Shown here: in pieces, positions 25,262 through 33,022 of the stretch | How the letters are laid out: every line of letters starts with the position of its first letter | Numbering within the stretch: position 1 is the first letter of the stretch | Assembly: GCA_934176955.1 (NCBI GenBank) | Contig: CAKPOS010000007.1 | Span: 1-64,000, forward strand | Direction: 5' to 3' | Source of the DNA: an uncultured Bacilli bacterium | Lineage (GTDB): Bacteria; Bacillota_I; Bacilli_A; RF39; UBA660 | Length of the DNA stretch: 64,000 bases | The notes under the pieces: generated by a model | Seen by the model: the letters and a program-made list of their open reading frames with translations, nothing else | The model's database searches: none | What the model was told of the DNA's origin: nothing | Translations under genes and position numbers: made by a program

Positions 25262-25277
25262 TGGTAATTTGTTACCA
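25262..25277 (+). promoter_or_regulatory. Palindrome in leader, possible operator
   Basis: TGGTAA-TTTG-TTACCA, a 6-bp inverted repeat 20 nt before the XRE start codon. Position fits autoregulation by the encoded repressor; a leader hairpin is the alternative. Confidence 0.4.
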
Positions 25278-25297
25278 GAAGTAAGCGAGGGATAAAT

Positions 25298-25651
25298 ATG
25301 TTAATTGGTAAAAGAATAAAAGATATGAGATTAGAAAAGGGTATGAGTCAACAAGAGCTAGGTGATATGATTGGAGTAACAAAGGTATCTATTTGTGGGT
25401 ATGAAAATGGTACTAGAACTCCTAGTTTGGAGACTTTTTGTATATTAGCTGATATTTTTGAAACAACTACTGATTATTTACTTGGAAGAGAAGTTCCTAT
25501 CGTGACAGAAGATGGTAGTGAGTATATTGGTGCTATTTCAAGAGATGATATTGATATTATTAATGAAATTCGCCATTATCCTAATTTGTATACAAAATTG
25601 ATTAAAGATGTTAAAAGATATGTTAGTTTAATTGTAAAGAAGATGAGATAA
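25298..25651 (+). CDS. XRE-family transcriptional regulator
   Basis: 117 residues. Helix-turn-helix of the Cro/CI type at about residues 6-60 (LEKGMSQQELGDMIGVTKVSICGYENGTRTPSLETF), ending in the usual TTDYLLGRE. The C-terminal half is helical and basic without a recognisable sensor domain. Single-gene unit with its own promoter and a terminator; a palindrome in the leader may be its operator. Target genes unknown. Confidence 0.88.
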   Translation: MLIGKRIKDMRLEKGMSQQELGDMIGVTKVSICGYENGTRTPSLETFCILADIFETTTDYLLGREVPIVTEDGSEYIGAISRDDIDIINEIRHYPNLYTKLIKDVKRYVSLIVKKMR

Positions 25652-25675
25652 TAAGTAATTACTTATTATTTTTTC
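25648..25675 (+). terminator. Terminator after XRE gene
   Basis: ATAATAAG (25648-25655) pairs with CTTATTAT (25662-25669), then T6; overlaps the stop codon. Confidence 0.8.
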
Positions 25676-25711
25676 TATTTTGGTGTATAATATTCATAAG
25701 GATGTGAAATA

Positions 25712-27064
25712 ATGGAAATAAAAGAGTTATATTTAAAAAATTATTTAGGACAAGATGTAAAAGTTAATGGGTGGATTCGTAGTCATCGTAAACAAGCTCA
25801 TTTTGGATTTATTGATCTTTTTGATGGTACTTGTTTTAAATCTATTCAAATTGTTTATGATGAAGCTTTGCGTAATTTTGAAGAAGTTTCTAAGTTACTA
25901 GTTGGTTCTAGTATTTGTGTTTCTGGTTTAGTGGTAGAAAGTGCTGGAAAGCAAGAGTTTGAGATTAAGGCAACTGAAATTGCTATTCTTGGTTATTGTG
26001 AAGAGACTTATCCTATTCAGCCGAAAAGACATACAAGAGAGTTTCTTCGTGATGTTGCTTATTTGAGACCTAGGACGGCTTTATTTCAAGCTATTTTTCG
26101 AATAAGAAGTGTTGCTTCTATGGCAATTCATACTTATTTTCAAGATAGAGGTTATGTTTATTTTCATGCTCCAATTATTACGGCTAGTGATTGTGAAGGA
26201 GCAGGGGAAATGTTTCGGGTAACGACATTAGATTTAAAGAATAAAAATTTGAAGGATGAAGATGATTTTTTTGGTAAAGTTACTGGACTTACGGTTTCTG
26301 GGCAATTAGAGGCGGAGACTTTTGCTTCTGCTTTTTCTAAATGTTATACGTTTGGACCTACTTTTAGAGCAGAGAATTCTAATACGAAGATTCATGCTTC
26401 TGAGTTTTGGATGGTAGAGCCTGAGGTTGCTTTTTGTGATTTAGATGGAATTATGGATATTGAGGAAGAATTTTTGAAGTTTATTGTTTCATATGTTTTG
26501 GAGAGATGTCCTGATGAAATTGAATTTTTGGATAAATTTGTTGAAAAAGGACTTAAAAATAAATTAGAGAGTTTATTGAATAGTCATTTTGTTAGGATTA
26601 CACATAAAGAGGTTATTGATATATTGAAGAATGCTGATGTTTCGTTTGAATTTGCTCCTGAATATGGAGAGGATATTGCTAAAGAACATGAGAAGTATAT
26701 TACTGAATATTTTGGAACGCCTGTATTTATTAAAGATTGGCCTCGTGATATTAAGGCATTTTATATGAAACAAAATGAGGATGGTGAAACAGTTAGAGCG
26801 GTTGATTTGGAAGTTCCTGGTGTTGGAGAATTGATTGGTGGTTCGGAGAGAGAAGCTGACTATGAAAAATTAGTGACTAGAATGAAGGAACTTGGAATGA
26901 ATATAGAAGAGCTTGATTGGTATGTGAATTTGCGTAAATTTGGTACGGTTCCTCATTCTGGATTTGGTCTTGGGTTTGAGAGACTTCTTATTTATTTAAC
27001 GGGTGTTGATAATATTCGTGATGTTATTCCTTATCCTAGAACTCCTAAATCTTGTGATTTTTAG
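25712..27064 (+). CDS. asnS: Asparaginyl-tRNA synthetase
   Basis: Class II synthetase charging tRNA-Asn. 450 residues: N-terminal OB-fold anticodon domain (VNGWIRSHRKQAHFGFIDLF), catalytic core with motif 2 (FRAENSNTKIHASEFWMVE) and motif 3 (GFGLGFERLLIYLTG). The 'EGAGEMF' and 'LTVSGQLEAE' blocks separate AsnRS from AspRS. TATAAT at 25686-25691 lies just upstream; no T-box leader is present in the short spacer. Monocistronic with a strong terminator. Confidence 0.96.
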   Translation: MEIKELYLKNYLGQDVKVNGWIRSHRKQAHFGFIDLFDGTCFKSIQIVYDEALRNFEEVSKLLVGSSICVSGLVVESAGKQEFEIKATEIAILGYCEETYPIQPKRHTREFLRDVAYLRPRTALFQAIFRIRSVASMAIHTYFQDRGYVYFHAPIITASDCEGAGEMFRVTTLDLKNKNLKDEDDFFGKVTGLTVSGQLEAETFASAFSKCYTFGPTFRAENSNTKIHASEFWMVEPEVAFCDLDGIMDIEEEFLKFIVSYVLERCPDEIEFLDKFVEKGLKNKLESLLNSHFVRITHKEVIDILKNADVSFEFAPEYGEDIAKEHEKYITEYFGTPVFIKDWPRDIKAFYMKQNEDGETVRAVDLEVPGVGELIGGSEREADYEKLVTRMKELGMNIEELDWYVNLRKFGTVPHSGFGLGFERLLIYLTGVDNIRDVIPYPRTPKSCDF

Positions 27065-27070
27065 GGGAAT

Positions 27071-27131
27071 AATACTTATTTTTAACTTTATCTTGGTAAG
27101 AGATTAGGGTTAAGAATAAGTATTTTTTTTG
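27071..27131 (+). terminator. Long terminator after asnS
   Basis: 16-bp stem: AATACTTATTTTTAAC (27071-27086) with GTTAAGAATAAGTATT (27109-27124), one wobble, then T8. The arm contains the recurrent TAAGTATTTT word. Confidence 0.85.
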
Positions 27132-27194
27132 GAAAAAATTGGTATGATGAAATAATTTGTTTTTGGTTATATTAATAGTGATAGGAGGGAAGAG

Positions 27195-27860
27195 ATGAGA
27201 AAATTATTTTTTGCTTTTTTGGCATTGTTGGTAATGTCTGGTTGTTCTACTGATATGTCTACTTTGTCTTGTAGTAATACGACGACTTCTAATGGGGTTA
27301 CGACTAAGACGAAATATGATATTGATTATCAAAAAGAAGATGTAAAGAAATTAGTCATTACTTATGATTATGTGCAAGATAATACTAATAATGCTACAGC
27401 TAATAATAATACAGATTCTACTACGAATAGTGATGCTGCTACAAATAATAATGGTTCTAGGAATGCTACTAATAATACGGCTAGAGAAAAGCAAGATGGG
27501 GTAGGTGCAGATACAGATGGTAATTCTAAAGAAAAAGATAGTAATGGTAATTTGAAGTCTGATGATGTTGTAGATGGTGTTGTTGGAGATGCTATTGATA
27601 GTACTATTGATGGTGTTACTAATACTATTTTAGATTTGGCAGGTATTCGGAGTACTTATGAAAATCAGATGAATACTTATGGGAATATTGAAGGATTTTC
27701 TTATAAGGTAGATAAGGATCTTGATAATGAGTATAAGGTTATTTATACGATTGATATGGATAAGATTAGTGATAAAGATTTGTCTACTTTTAATATTCCT
27801 TCGAAAAAATTTTCTGATTTGAAGAAGAATTATATGGATTTAGGTTATACTTGTAAATAA
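27195..27860 (+). CDS. Putative lipoprotein with low-complexity middle
   Basis: 221 residues: signal with lipobox VMSGC (Cys about 17), a short beta stretch, an Asn/Thr/Asp-rich disordered middle (about 63-125) and a C-terminal part (about 130-221) with YKVDKDLDNEYKVIYTIDMDK resembling small DUF1307-type lipoproteins. No known substrate. GGAGGGAAGAG precedes the ATG. Ends at a bidirectional terminator. Confidence 0.8.
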   Translation: MRKLFFAFLALLVMSGCSTDMSTLSCSNTTTSNGVTTKTKYDIDYQKEDVKKLVITYDYVQDNTNNATANNNTDSTTNSDAATNNNGSRNATNNTAREKQDGVGADTDGNSKEKDSNGNLKSDDVVDGVVGDAIDSTIDGVTNTILDLAGIRSTYENQMNTYGNIEGFSYKVDKDLDNEYKVIYTIDMDKISDKDLSTFNIPSKKFSDLKKNYMDLGYTCK

Positions 27861-27890
27861 AAAAATGGCAAATATGAATGCCATTTTTTT
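27861..27890 (+). terminator. Bidirectional terminator between lipoprotein and PBP genes
   Basis: AAAAATGGCA (27861-27870) pairs perfectly with TGCCATTTTT (27879-27888). The A run on one side and T run on the other serve both convergent genes. Confidence 0.9.
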
Positions 27891-27898
27891 GGTTTAAT

Positions 27899-30682
27899 TT
27901 ATTCAATTGTAACGGTTCTTGTTGCTGATTTGGTAATGGTTTCTCCATCGGTTGTAGTGTAAGAAATATGATAAGTTACTTTTAAGGTAGTTGTTTCTGT
28001 TATGGAGTTGATTGCTGTTTCTAGTGCTGATGTAGAGTTGTAAGTACTTCCGTTTACAGAATAAGTGATATTTGGTTTTATTTCTTTTCCTTTATAAGTT
28101 ACTTTAATGCCATCTTCGGTGTAGTTGCCTGCGGTCATGGTTTTGTTTCCTCCGTTTAAGCTAACTTTTAAGTCGCTTGATGTGGTATCGGTATCAGTGT
28201 TATTTCCTTTAATGGATACGTTGGTACTTACACCATTTGAGGCATTATTTTTAAAGTTTCGATATTCTACTTTGACGACAAGTGAGGAAACTGAACTGTT
28301 ATTTCCATGATAGGTATAAGATTTGTCTGTTGTGAAGGCTACAAAGTTTAATCCATTTGATGTTTTTGCATATATTCCGTAGCCAATTCCACCTAGGATA
28401 TTGTTGTTATAAGATAATCTTTCTTGTACGAATTGACTGGTACTATTTCCAAATGCCGATTGACTGAAATATTTGTTTAAGTATTCTTGACTTACTACAT
28501 CTGGAGTTTTATGATCCCATGTTAATTTGATGGTATTTCCTATACTGGTTGCTTTTAAGTTGGTAACATCATCTAATTTTGCAAATCTTTTTGATTCTTC
28601 AGTTGGTTCTGTTCCTGAGATAAAGTATTCTGTTTTGATTAAGGCTTCAGGAGTGTATTGACTTGGTTTTGCTGCTGGCCATGATTCATTTTCGACTTGT
28701 GCCTGAACGACACTGGATGGTTGGTTGAATTTTTCTGTGGTAACAGGGATGTTTTTCATGATAGCAGACATTAGATTATCTTTAGGAGTACCTGCTGAAT
28801 TATAATATTGTCTAGAGATGTCTTTGAATTCATATCCGTACCATAAAGCAATGGAGTATTGTGGTGTATAGGCTACTGTCCATAGGTCGTTTACTGCACT
28901 GCCTGGTAATTTTTTTGCTTTCATGGTTGCTTCATCAAAGTTAGATGTACCAGTTTTTGCTGCTACTGTGCCTCGGTAGCTTCCAGTACCTCCACTAAAT
29001 CCATAGTGAGCAGCGTATTCTAAGACGTTAGTAATTAGATACGCAGTTGAATCTTTCATGGCTTGTGTTTTTTTGTTTTCAAATTCTGTTGTTTTTCCAT
29101 TACTTCTATAGGTAATAGATTTTACGGTATAAGGTTCTGTGTAATATCCTCCGTTTGCAAATGCTGCGTATGCACCAGCCATTTGTGTTGTAGTTACTCC
29201 TGGATCTAGGCCACCAATAGCATATGATTCGTATGCTGCATTGTCTTTTAATGAAATTCCTAAACCATTAACAAAATTTACAATTTTTTTGTTTCCAACA
29301 TCTTTTTGAACAGTTTGGAAAGCTTTTACAGCGGGAACATTTCTAGAAATACTTAGTGCATCTCTTAAGGTCATTAATCCTTTATATCCAGAGTCCCAGT
29401 TATTGAATGGTGTTCCATCGGTATATTGCCATGCTTCATCAGTGAATAGTTGATAAGTAGAGAAGTTGTCGTATTCAAATCCTGGAGCGTAAGCAAAGAT
29501 TGGTTTTGCTGTTGATCCTGGTTGTCTTTTTTCTTGGGTTGCAAAGTTCCATTGTCTTTCTCCTGTACGATTTCTTCCTGCTCCGATTGCTGATATTGCT
29601 CCTGTTTTAACATCGACGATAGTAATTCCTGCTTGAACTTTATCATCTTTCCATTTGTAACTTTCTCCAGCTAGAATTTTGTTAATTCCATTTTGAATGC
29701 TAGCATCCATTGTTGTATGAATTTCCATAGATACTAAAGCTGGATCTTGGTTTGTTTTTTTCTTTACTTCTGAAACGACAGTATCAATAAATCCTTGATA
29801 GTTGTTAGCTTCACTTGTTCCAACTAATAGGGAAGGGATATCAATTTTTGCCGCAATATCTGCTTCTTTTTGTGTAATATATCCATGTCTTACCATTAGT
29901 TTTAGAACGGTATTCATTCTTTTTTTGGTTCTTTCTGGGTTTTTATATGGGTTATCACCATTTGGAGATTGGAATAGTCCTGCGATGATGGCAGCTTCTG
30001 GTAAACTTAATTGGGAAACGGATTTTCCAAAGTAGTATTTACTGGCTTCTTCAACGCCGTAAACATTTCCTCCAAGTAAGCTATCATTAACGTAAAATTC
30101 CATGATTTCTTCTTTAGTGTATTTCTTTTCCATGAAAAATACTGATATATAAACATCTTTGAATTTACGAATGATTCCTTCAATTCCGTTTCTTTCTGTT
30201 GAGGTTAAGTTATTTTTAACGACTTGCATGGTTAAGGTTGATGCTCCACCTGCACTAGAGTTTCCTAGTACTTGCCCAACAGAGGCTTTTAGGAATCTTG
30301 CTCCATCTACTCCATTGTGTTGGAAAAATCTTGAATCCTCGGTTGCTACAATAGCATCGATTAATACTTGCGGTAATTTATCGTAAGTTACTGATTCTCT
30401 TTTTTCCATTCCGAGTTTTCCAATGACATTATTATCTTTGTCATAGATGATTGTTTGATCTTGATTGGCTAGAGCATTTGGATCAAATTTACCACAACTT
30501 GCGACAATATAAATACAAAAAGCAAATACGGCAAAGATTCCTACACAACCGCAAACAATTAGAAAACTAACTATTTTTTTCCACCATTTCCTTCTTTCTT
30601 TATTTCCTTTTGATTTATTAGAATGAAGTGATGTGTTCTTTTTGATTATCTTTTTTTTCTTTTTTTTGTTTATTTTTTTCAT
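27899..30682 (-). CDS. ponA: Class A penicillin-binding protein (PBP1a-type)
   Basis: Bifunctional peptidoglycan synthase of 927 residues. Very Lys-rich cytoplasmic start, membrane helix about 38-62, GT51 glycosyltransferase (about 85-265; catalytic Glu115 in ATEDSRFF, and GASTLTMQ), then transpeptidase (about 345-640) with S390-T-A-K, SRN and KTGTS. A C-terminal extension of about 250 residues has FN3-like and beta-sheet features (VTNLKATSIGNTIKLTWD). It overlaps recU by 4 nt, the recU-ponA order known from Bacillus. Confidence 0.94.
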   Translation of the reverse strand: MKKINKKKKKKIIKKNTSLHSNKSKGNKERRKWWKKIVSFLIVCGCVGIFAVFAFCIYIVASCGKFDPNALANQDQTIIYDKDNNVIGKLGMEKRESVTYDKLPQVLIDAIVATEDSRFFQHNGVDGARFLKASVGQVLGNSSAGGASTLTMQVVKNNLTSTERNGIEGIIRKFKDVYISVFFMEKKYTKEEIMEFYVNDSLLGGNVYGVEEASKYYFGKSVSQLSLPEAAIIAGLFQSPNGDNPYKNPERTKKRMNTVLKLMVRHGYITQKEADIAAKIDIPSLLVGTSEANNYQGFIDTVVSEVKKKTNQDPALVSMEIHTTMDASIQNGINKILAGESYKWKDDKVQAGITIVDVKTGAISAIGAGRNRTGERQWNFATQEKRQPGSTAKPIFAYAPGFEYDNFSTYQLFTDEAWQYTDGTPFNNWDSGYKGLMTLRDALSISRNVPAVKAFQTVQKDVGNKKIVNFVNGLGISLKDNAAYESYAIGGLDPGVTTTQMAGAYAAFANGGYYTEPYTVKSITYRSNGKTTEFENKKTQAMKDSTAYLITNVLEYAAHYGFSGGTGSYRGTVAAKTGTSNFDEATMKAKKLPGSAVNDLWTVAYTPQYSIALWYGYEFKDISRQYYNSAGTPKDNLMSAIMKNIPVTTEKFNQPSSVVQAQVENESWPAAKPSQYTPEALIKTEYFISGTEPTEESKRFAKLDDVTNLKATSIGNTIKLTWDHKTPDVVSQEYLNKYFSQSAFGNSTSQFVQERLSYNNNILGGIGYGIYAKTSNGLNFVAFTTDKSYTYHGNNSSVSSLVVKVEYRNFKNNASNGVSTNVSIKGNNTDTDTTSSDLKVSLNGGNKTMTAGNYTEDGIKVTYKGKEIKPNITYSVNGSTYNSTSALETAINSITETTTLKVTYHISYTTTDGETITKSATRTVTIE

Positions 30683-31233
30683 TTTTTCACTTCCTTAATT
30701 TCAATAATTTTATTGATTATTTTTATATAATCTAATCTTGGTGTATATTTTATTTCGATTGGGTATCCTACTTTTTGAAAATAATCTAGTGGGATAGATT
30801 TTCTTGCGCTTGTTTCAATGAATTTGATTAAGTCTTCTCCTAATAGAAGGAAAGTTTGGTTTAAATTGGTAAATCTTACGATAAGGTAAGATATTCCTCC
30901 ATAGTAGATTACTTTTTTTAGATGTTCTAGTTGGTGATTATGAATATTCGCTATGGGAAAACTGGTTTTACTTTGCGTTTCTTTTGCGTCAAATTCTAAG
31001 TATTTTCCTTTGTAAATTCCAGTATAATCTAGTGTTGATGGTTCATTGAAATAAGCTTCTCTAATCTTATTTTTGGGATATTCTACTTGTACTACTCGTA
31101 TTGGTGTTGGTTTTTTATAGACTAATGCAATGTTATTATTTTTATAATATTCATTTGTTTGATTAATGTCATTTTCTAGTGTCATCCCACGATTAGCATA
31201 AATATTATTTTTAAAGTAACTTTGTAATCTCAA
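30679..31233 (-). CDS. recU: Holliday junction resolvase RecU
   Basis: 184 residues; dimeric nuclease resolving four-way junctions in recombination and chromosome segregation. Family blocks: NRGMTLENDINQTN, STLDYTGIYKG with the catalytic Asp, and FDAKET with the Glu-x-Lys-type metal site. The start codon is TTG (31231-31233) after AAAGGTGG. First gene of a two-gene operon with the class A PBP, as in Bacillus, linking DNA repair and wall synthesis only by co-transcription. Confidence 0.92.
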   Translation of the reverse strand: MRLQSYFKNNIYANRGMTLENDINQTNEYYKNNNIALVYKKPTPIRVVQVEYPKNKIREAYFNEPSTLDYTGIYKGKYLEFDAKETQSKTSFPIANIHNHQLEHLKKVIYYGGISYLIVRFTNLNQTFLLLGEDLIKFIETSARKSIPLDYFQKVGYPIEIKYTPRLDYIKIINKIIEIKEVKK

Positions 31234-31253
31234 ACATTCACCACCTTTTTTTC

Positions 31254-31259
31254 ATTATA
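31254..31259 (-). promoter_or_regulatory. -10 element of recU-ponA
   Basis: TATAAT on the minus strand, 20 nt before the recU start. No good -35 at 17 nt; a TTGACA lies further upstream near 31312-31317. Confidence 0.45.
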
Positions 31260-31369
31260 CTATAAACGGGCTTATTTTACTATATTTTATCTTTCTATAT
31301 GATTAATTATGTCAATCTTGTGTAAAGTGATTTTCTTCTCTTTTTTCTTTGCTTTACATATAGTTTAGT

Positions 31370-32137
31370 ATGAATAAGTATTTTGTTTATCCAAAGAAAA
31401 AGAAGTCAAAAAAGCATTTGTTTTCTTTTCTTTTATATCTTTTTTTCGTTTGCTTTATTTTTGCTTTTTTCTTTATTTATTATTTTCATCGTACTTTAGG
31501 TCCAGGATTAATTCGGTGTGCGGAGGATGAGGTAGAAAAGCTTAGTGTACTAACTTTAAACAATGGAGTTAGGAAATACATGGCTAATCATGATATGGGG
31601 GATATTCTTCAAATTGTGAGAAAAGAAAATGGAGATATTTCCTTAGTTCGCTATGATACTAAAAAATTAAATCAGTTTACGATTGAACTTACGTCTTTAT
31701 TGACTAAGGATTTGGATTTGCTGGTTAAGGGAAATTTTGAAGATCTTGATTTAGATATTGGGAGGATATCTAGTAATTCTTATTTGAAAGTTGATGAGGG
31801 TATTTTATTTATGATTTCTTTGGGAAGTGCTACTGGGAATAGTTTACTTGCGAATATTGGACCAAAGATTCCTCTTAATCTTAGTGTAATTGGTAATGTT
31901 CAAACTGATGTTCATAGTAAGGTTACAAATTATGGTCTTAATAATGCAATGATAGAGATTTTTGTAGATGTTCAAATGCAGATGGTTATTCAAATGCCGT
32001 TTTTGTCTAAGAAGGTTAAGATTAAAAAGTCTATTCCTCTTACGATGGAGATGGTTCAGGGAGAGATTCCTAATTATTATTTAGATAGTGAAAGTAAGGA
32101 TAATTCCTCTATTAAAAATAGTGTTGGTAATCATTAA
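31370..32137 (+). CDS. yunB: Sporulation protein YunB
   Basis: 255 residues: Lys-rich start, membrane helix (about 19-42), then the YunB domain with the family marks ALGNNGV-like TLNNGVRKYM, GSATGNSLLANIGPKIPLNL, YGLNNAMIEI and IPLTMEMVQGEIPNYY. In Bacillus it is made in the mother cell and needed for normal spores; biochemical role unknown. No ribosome site is visible, and TATAGT/CATATAGT lies only about 6-11 nt before the ATG, so the mRNA may be leaderless or the real start may be further in. It suggests a sporulation heritage. Confidence 0.85.
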   Translation: MNKYFVYPKKKKSKKHLFSFLLYLFFVCFIFAFFFIYYFHRTLGPGLIRCAEDEVEKLSVLTLNNGVRKYMANHDMGDILQIVRKENGDISLVRYDTKKLNQFTIELTSLLTKDLDLLVKGNFEDLDLDIGRISSNSYLKVDEGILFMISLGSATGNSLLANIGPKIPLNLSVIGNVQTDVHSKVTNYGLNNAMIEIFVDVQMQMVIQMPFLSKKVKIKKSIPLTMEMVQGEIPNYYLDSESKDNSSIKNSVGNH

Positions 32138-32273
32138 GATACTGATGTTGGTAAAATACTGATAGAGAATGTTGATGAGGGAATAAGCTTTAGAATAAAG
32201 AATAAGATAAAAAGTTTTATTTTTTTGAAGTAAATTGTTTAAATTTTAAAAAAAAAATGTTATGATGTTATTA

Positions 32274-32330
32274 GGATATGGAGGGGTAGATTAGTTGAGA
32301 AGGATATGGAGGATTTAGAATAGATGAGAA
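32274..32330 (+). repeat. Tandem duplication of a ribosome site and start region
   Basis: Two adjacent imperfect copies (32274-32301 and 32302-32330), each GGATATGGAGG...TGAGAA. The first has TTG-AGA-AGG and gives a 7-codon ORF (32295-32318) ending in TAG; the second gives the true ATG-AGA-AGG start at 32324. Confidence 0.75.
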
Positions 32331-33022
32331 GGTTTTATAAAGTTTGGCAATACCTTGGTTTATTTTTCTTTTTTCTTTTTCCTATTATTGTAAAAGCTGA
32401 TATGTGTAAGGAAGAAGATGTTGCTAATTTAAAGGTGCTTGCAGATAATATTTCTGTTCATTATGAATATTTAGATGCTGATAATGAGTCTTTAGATTGG
32501 GGAAATACCATTCCTTATGGTTATAATTATGCAATTACAGTATCAGGACTTAGTGATGGTATGTATTTTACTAGTATTGGAGATGTTAGTCATGAATTTC
32601 ATTATTCTAATACAAGTAATGGGAGTGTTACTTATTATGTTCAAGATGAAGGGACAGGATTAGATATAAGATTTTATCCTGATAATTGTTACAGTAGTTA
32701 TACTATTAAGAATGTTAAAATTGATTTACCTATTTTTAATGAGTATTATTATACAGCTGAATGTGATGAGATAAGAGATAAAAAGATAAATTTAGATGTA
32801 TGTCAAAAAACAATTCCTAAAGATTTAATTAAAGATAGTGATGATTTTTATAATTCGGTTAATAAATATTTGAAAGTTGATATTGGTGATGATGGTTCTA
32901 TTTTTTATAGGATTCAATATTGGCTTTCTAGTCCTTTGATTATTATTGGTGGAATTGCGGTTATTGTTGCTATTGTTATTATTATTGTTGTGAGATATAT
33001 AAAAAGGAGTCGATTAGATTGA
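32324..33022 (+). CDS. Secreted, C-terminally anchored protein heading the Tad-type operon
   Basis: 232 residues: signal peptide (LGLFFFFLFPIIVKA), beta-rich outer domain with Cys (MCKEEDV, DNCYSSY, AECDEI, DVCQKT), then a C-terminal helix (about 200-224, PLIIIGGIAVIVAIVIIIVV) and basic tail. Topology is that of a wall-facing anchored subunit. Coupled to the next gene by a TTGA overlap. TGTTATGAT around 32258 may be its promoter -10. Family not recognised; position suggests an accessory of the pilus machinery. Confidence 0.8.
   Translation: MRRFYKVWQYLGLFFFFLFPIIVKADMCKEEDVANLKVLADNISVHYEYLDADNESLDWGNTIPYGYNYAITVSGLSDGMYFTSIGDVSHEFHYSNTSNGSVTYYVQDEGTGLDIRFYPDNCYSSYTIKNVKIDLPIFNEYYYTAECDEIRDKKINLDVCQKTIPKDLIKDSDDFYNSVNKYLKVDIGDDGSIFYRIQYWLSSPLIIIGGIAVIVAIVIIIVVRYIKRSRLD

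Noticed and set aside
32138..32260. Small gene or terminator between yunB and the Tad-type operon
   Set aside because: No open frame with a ribosome site and no stable stem with a T run; only AT-rich spacer with repeated ATACTGAT.
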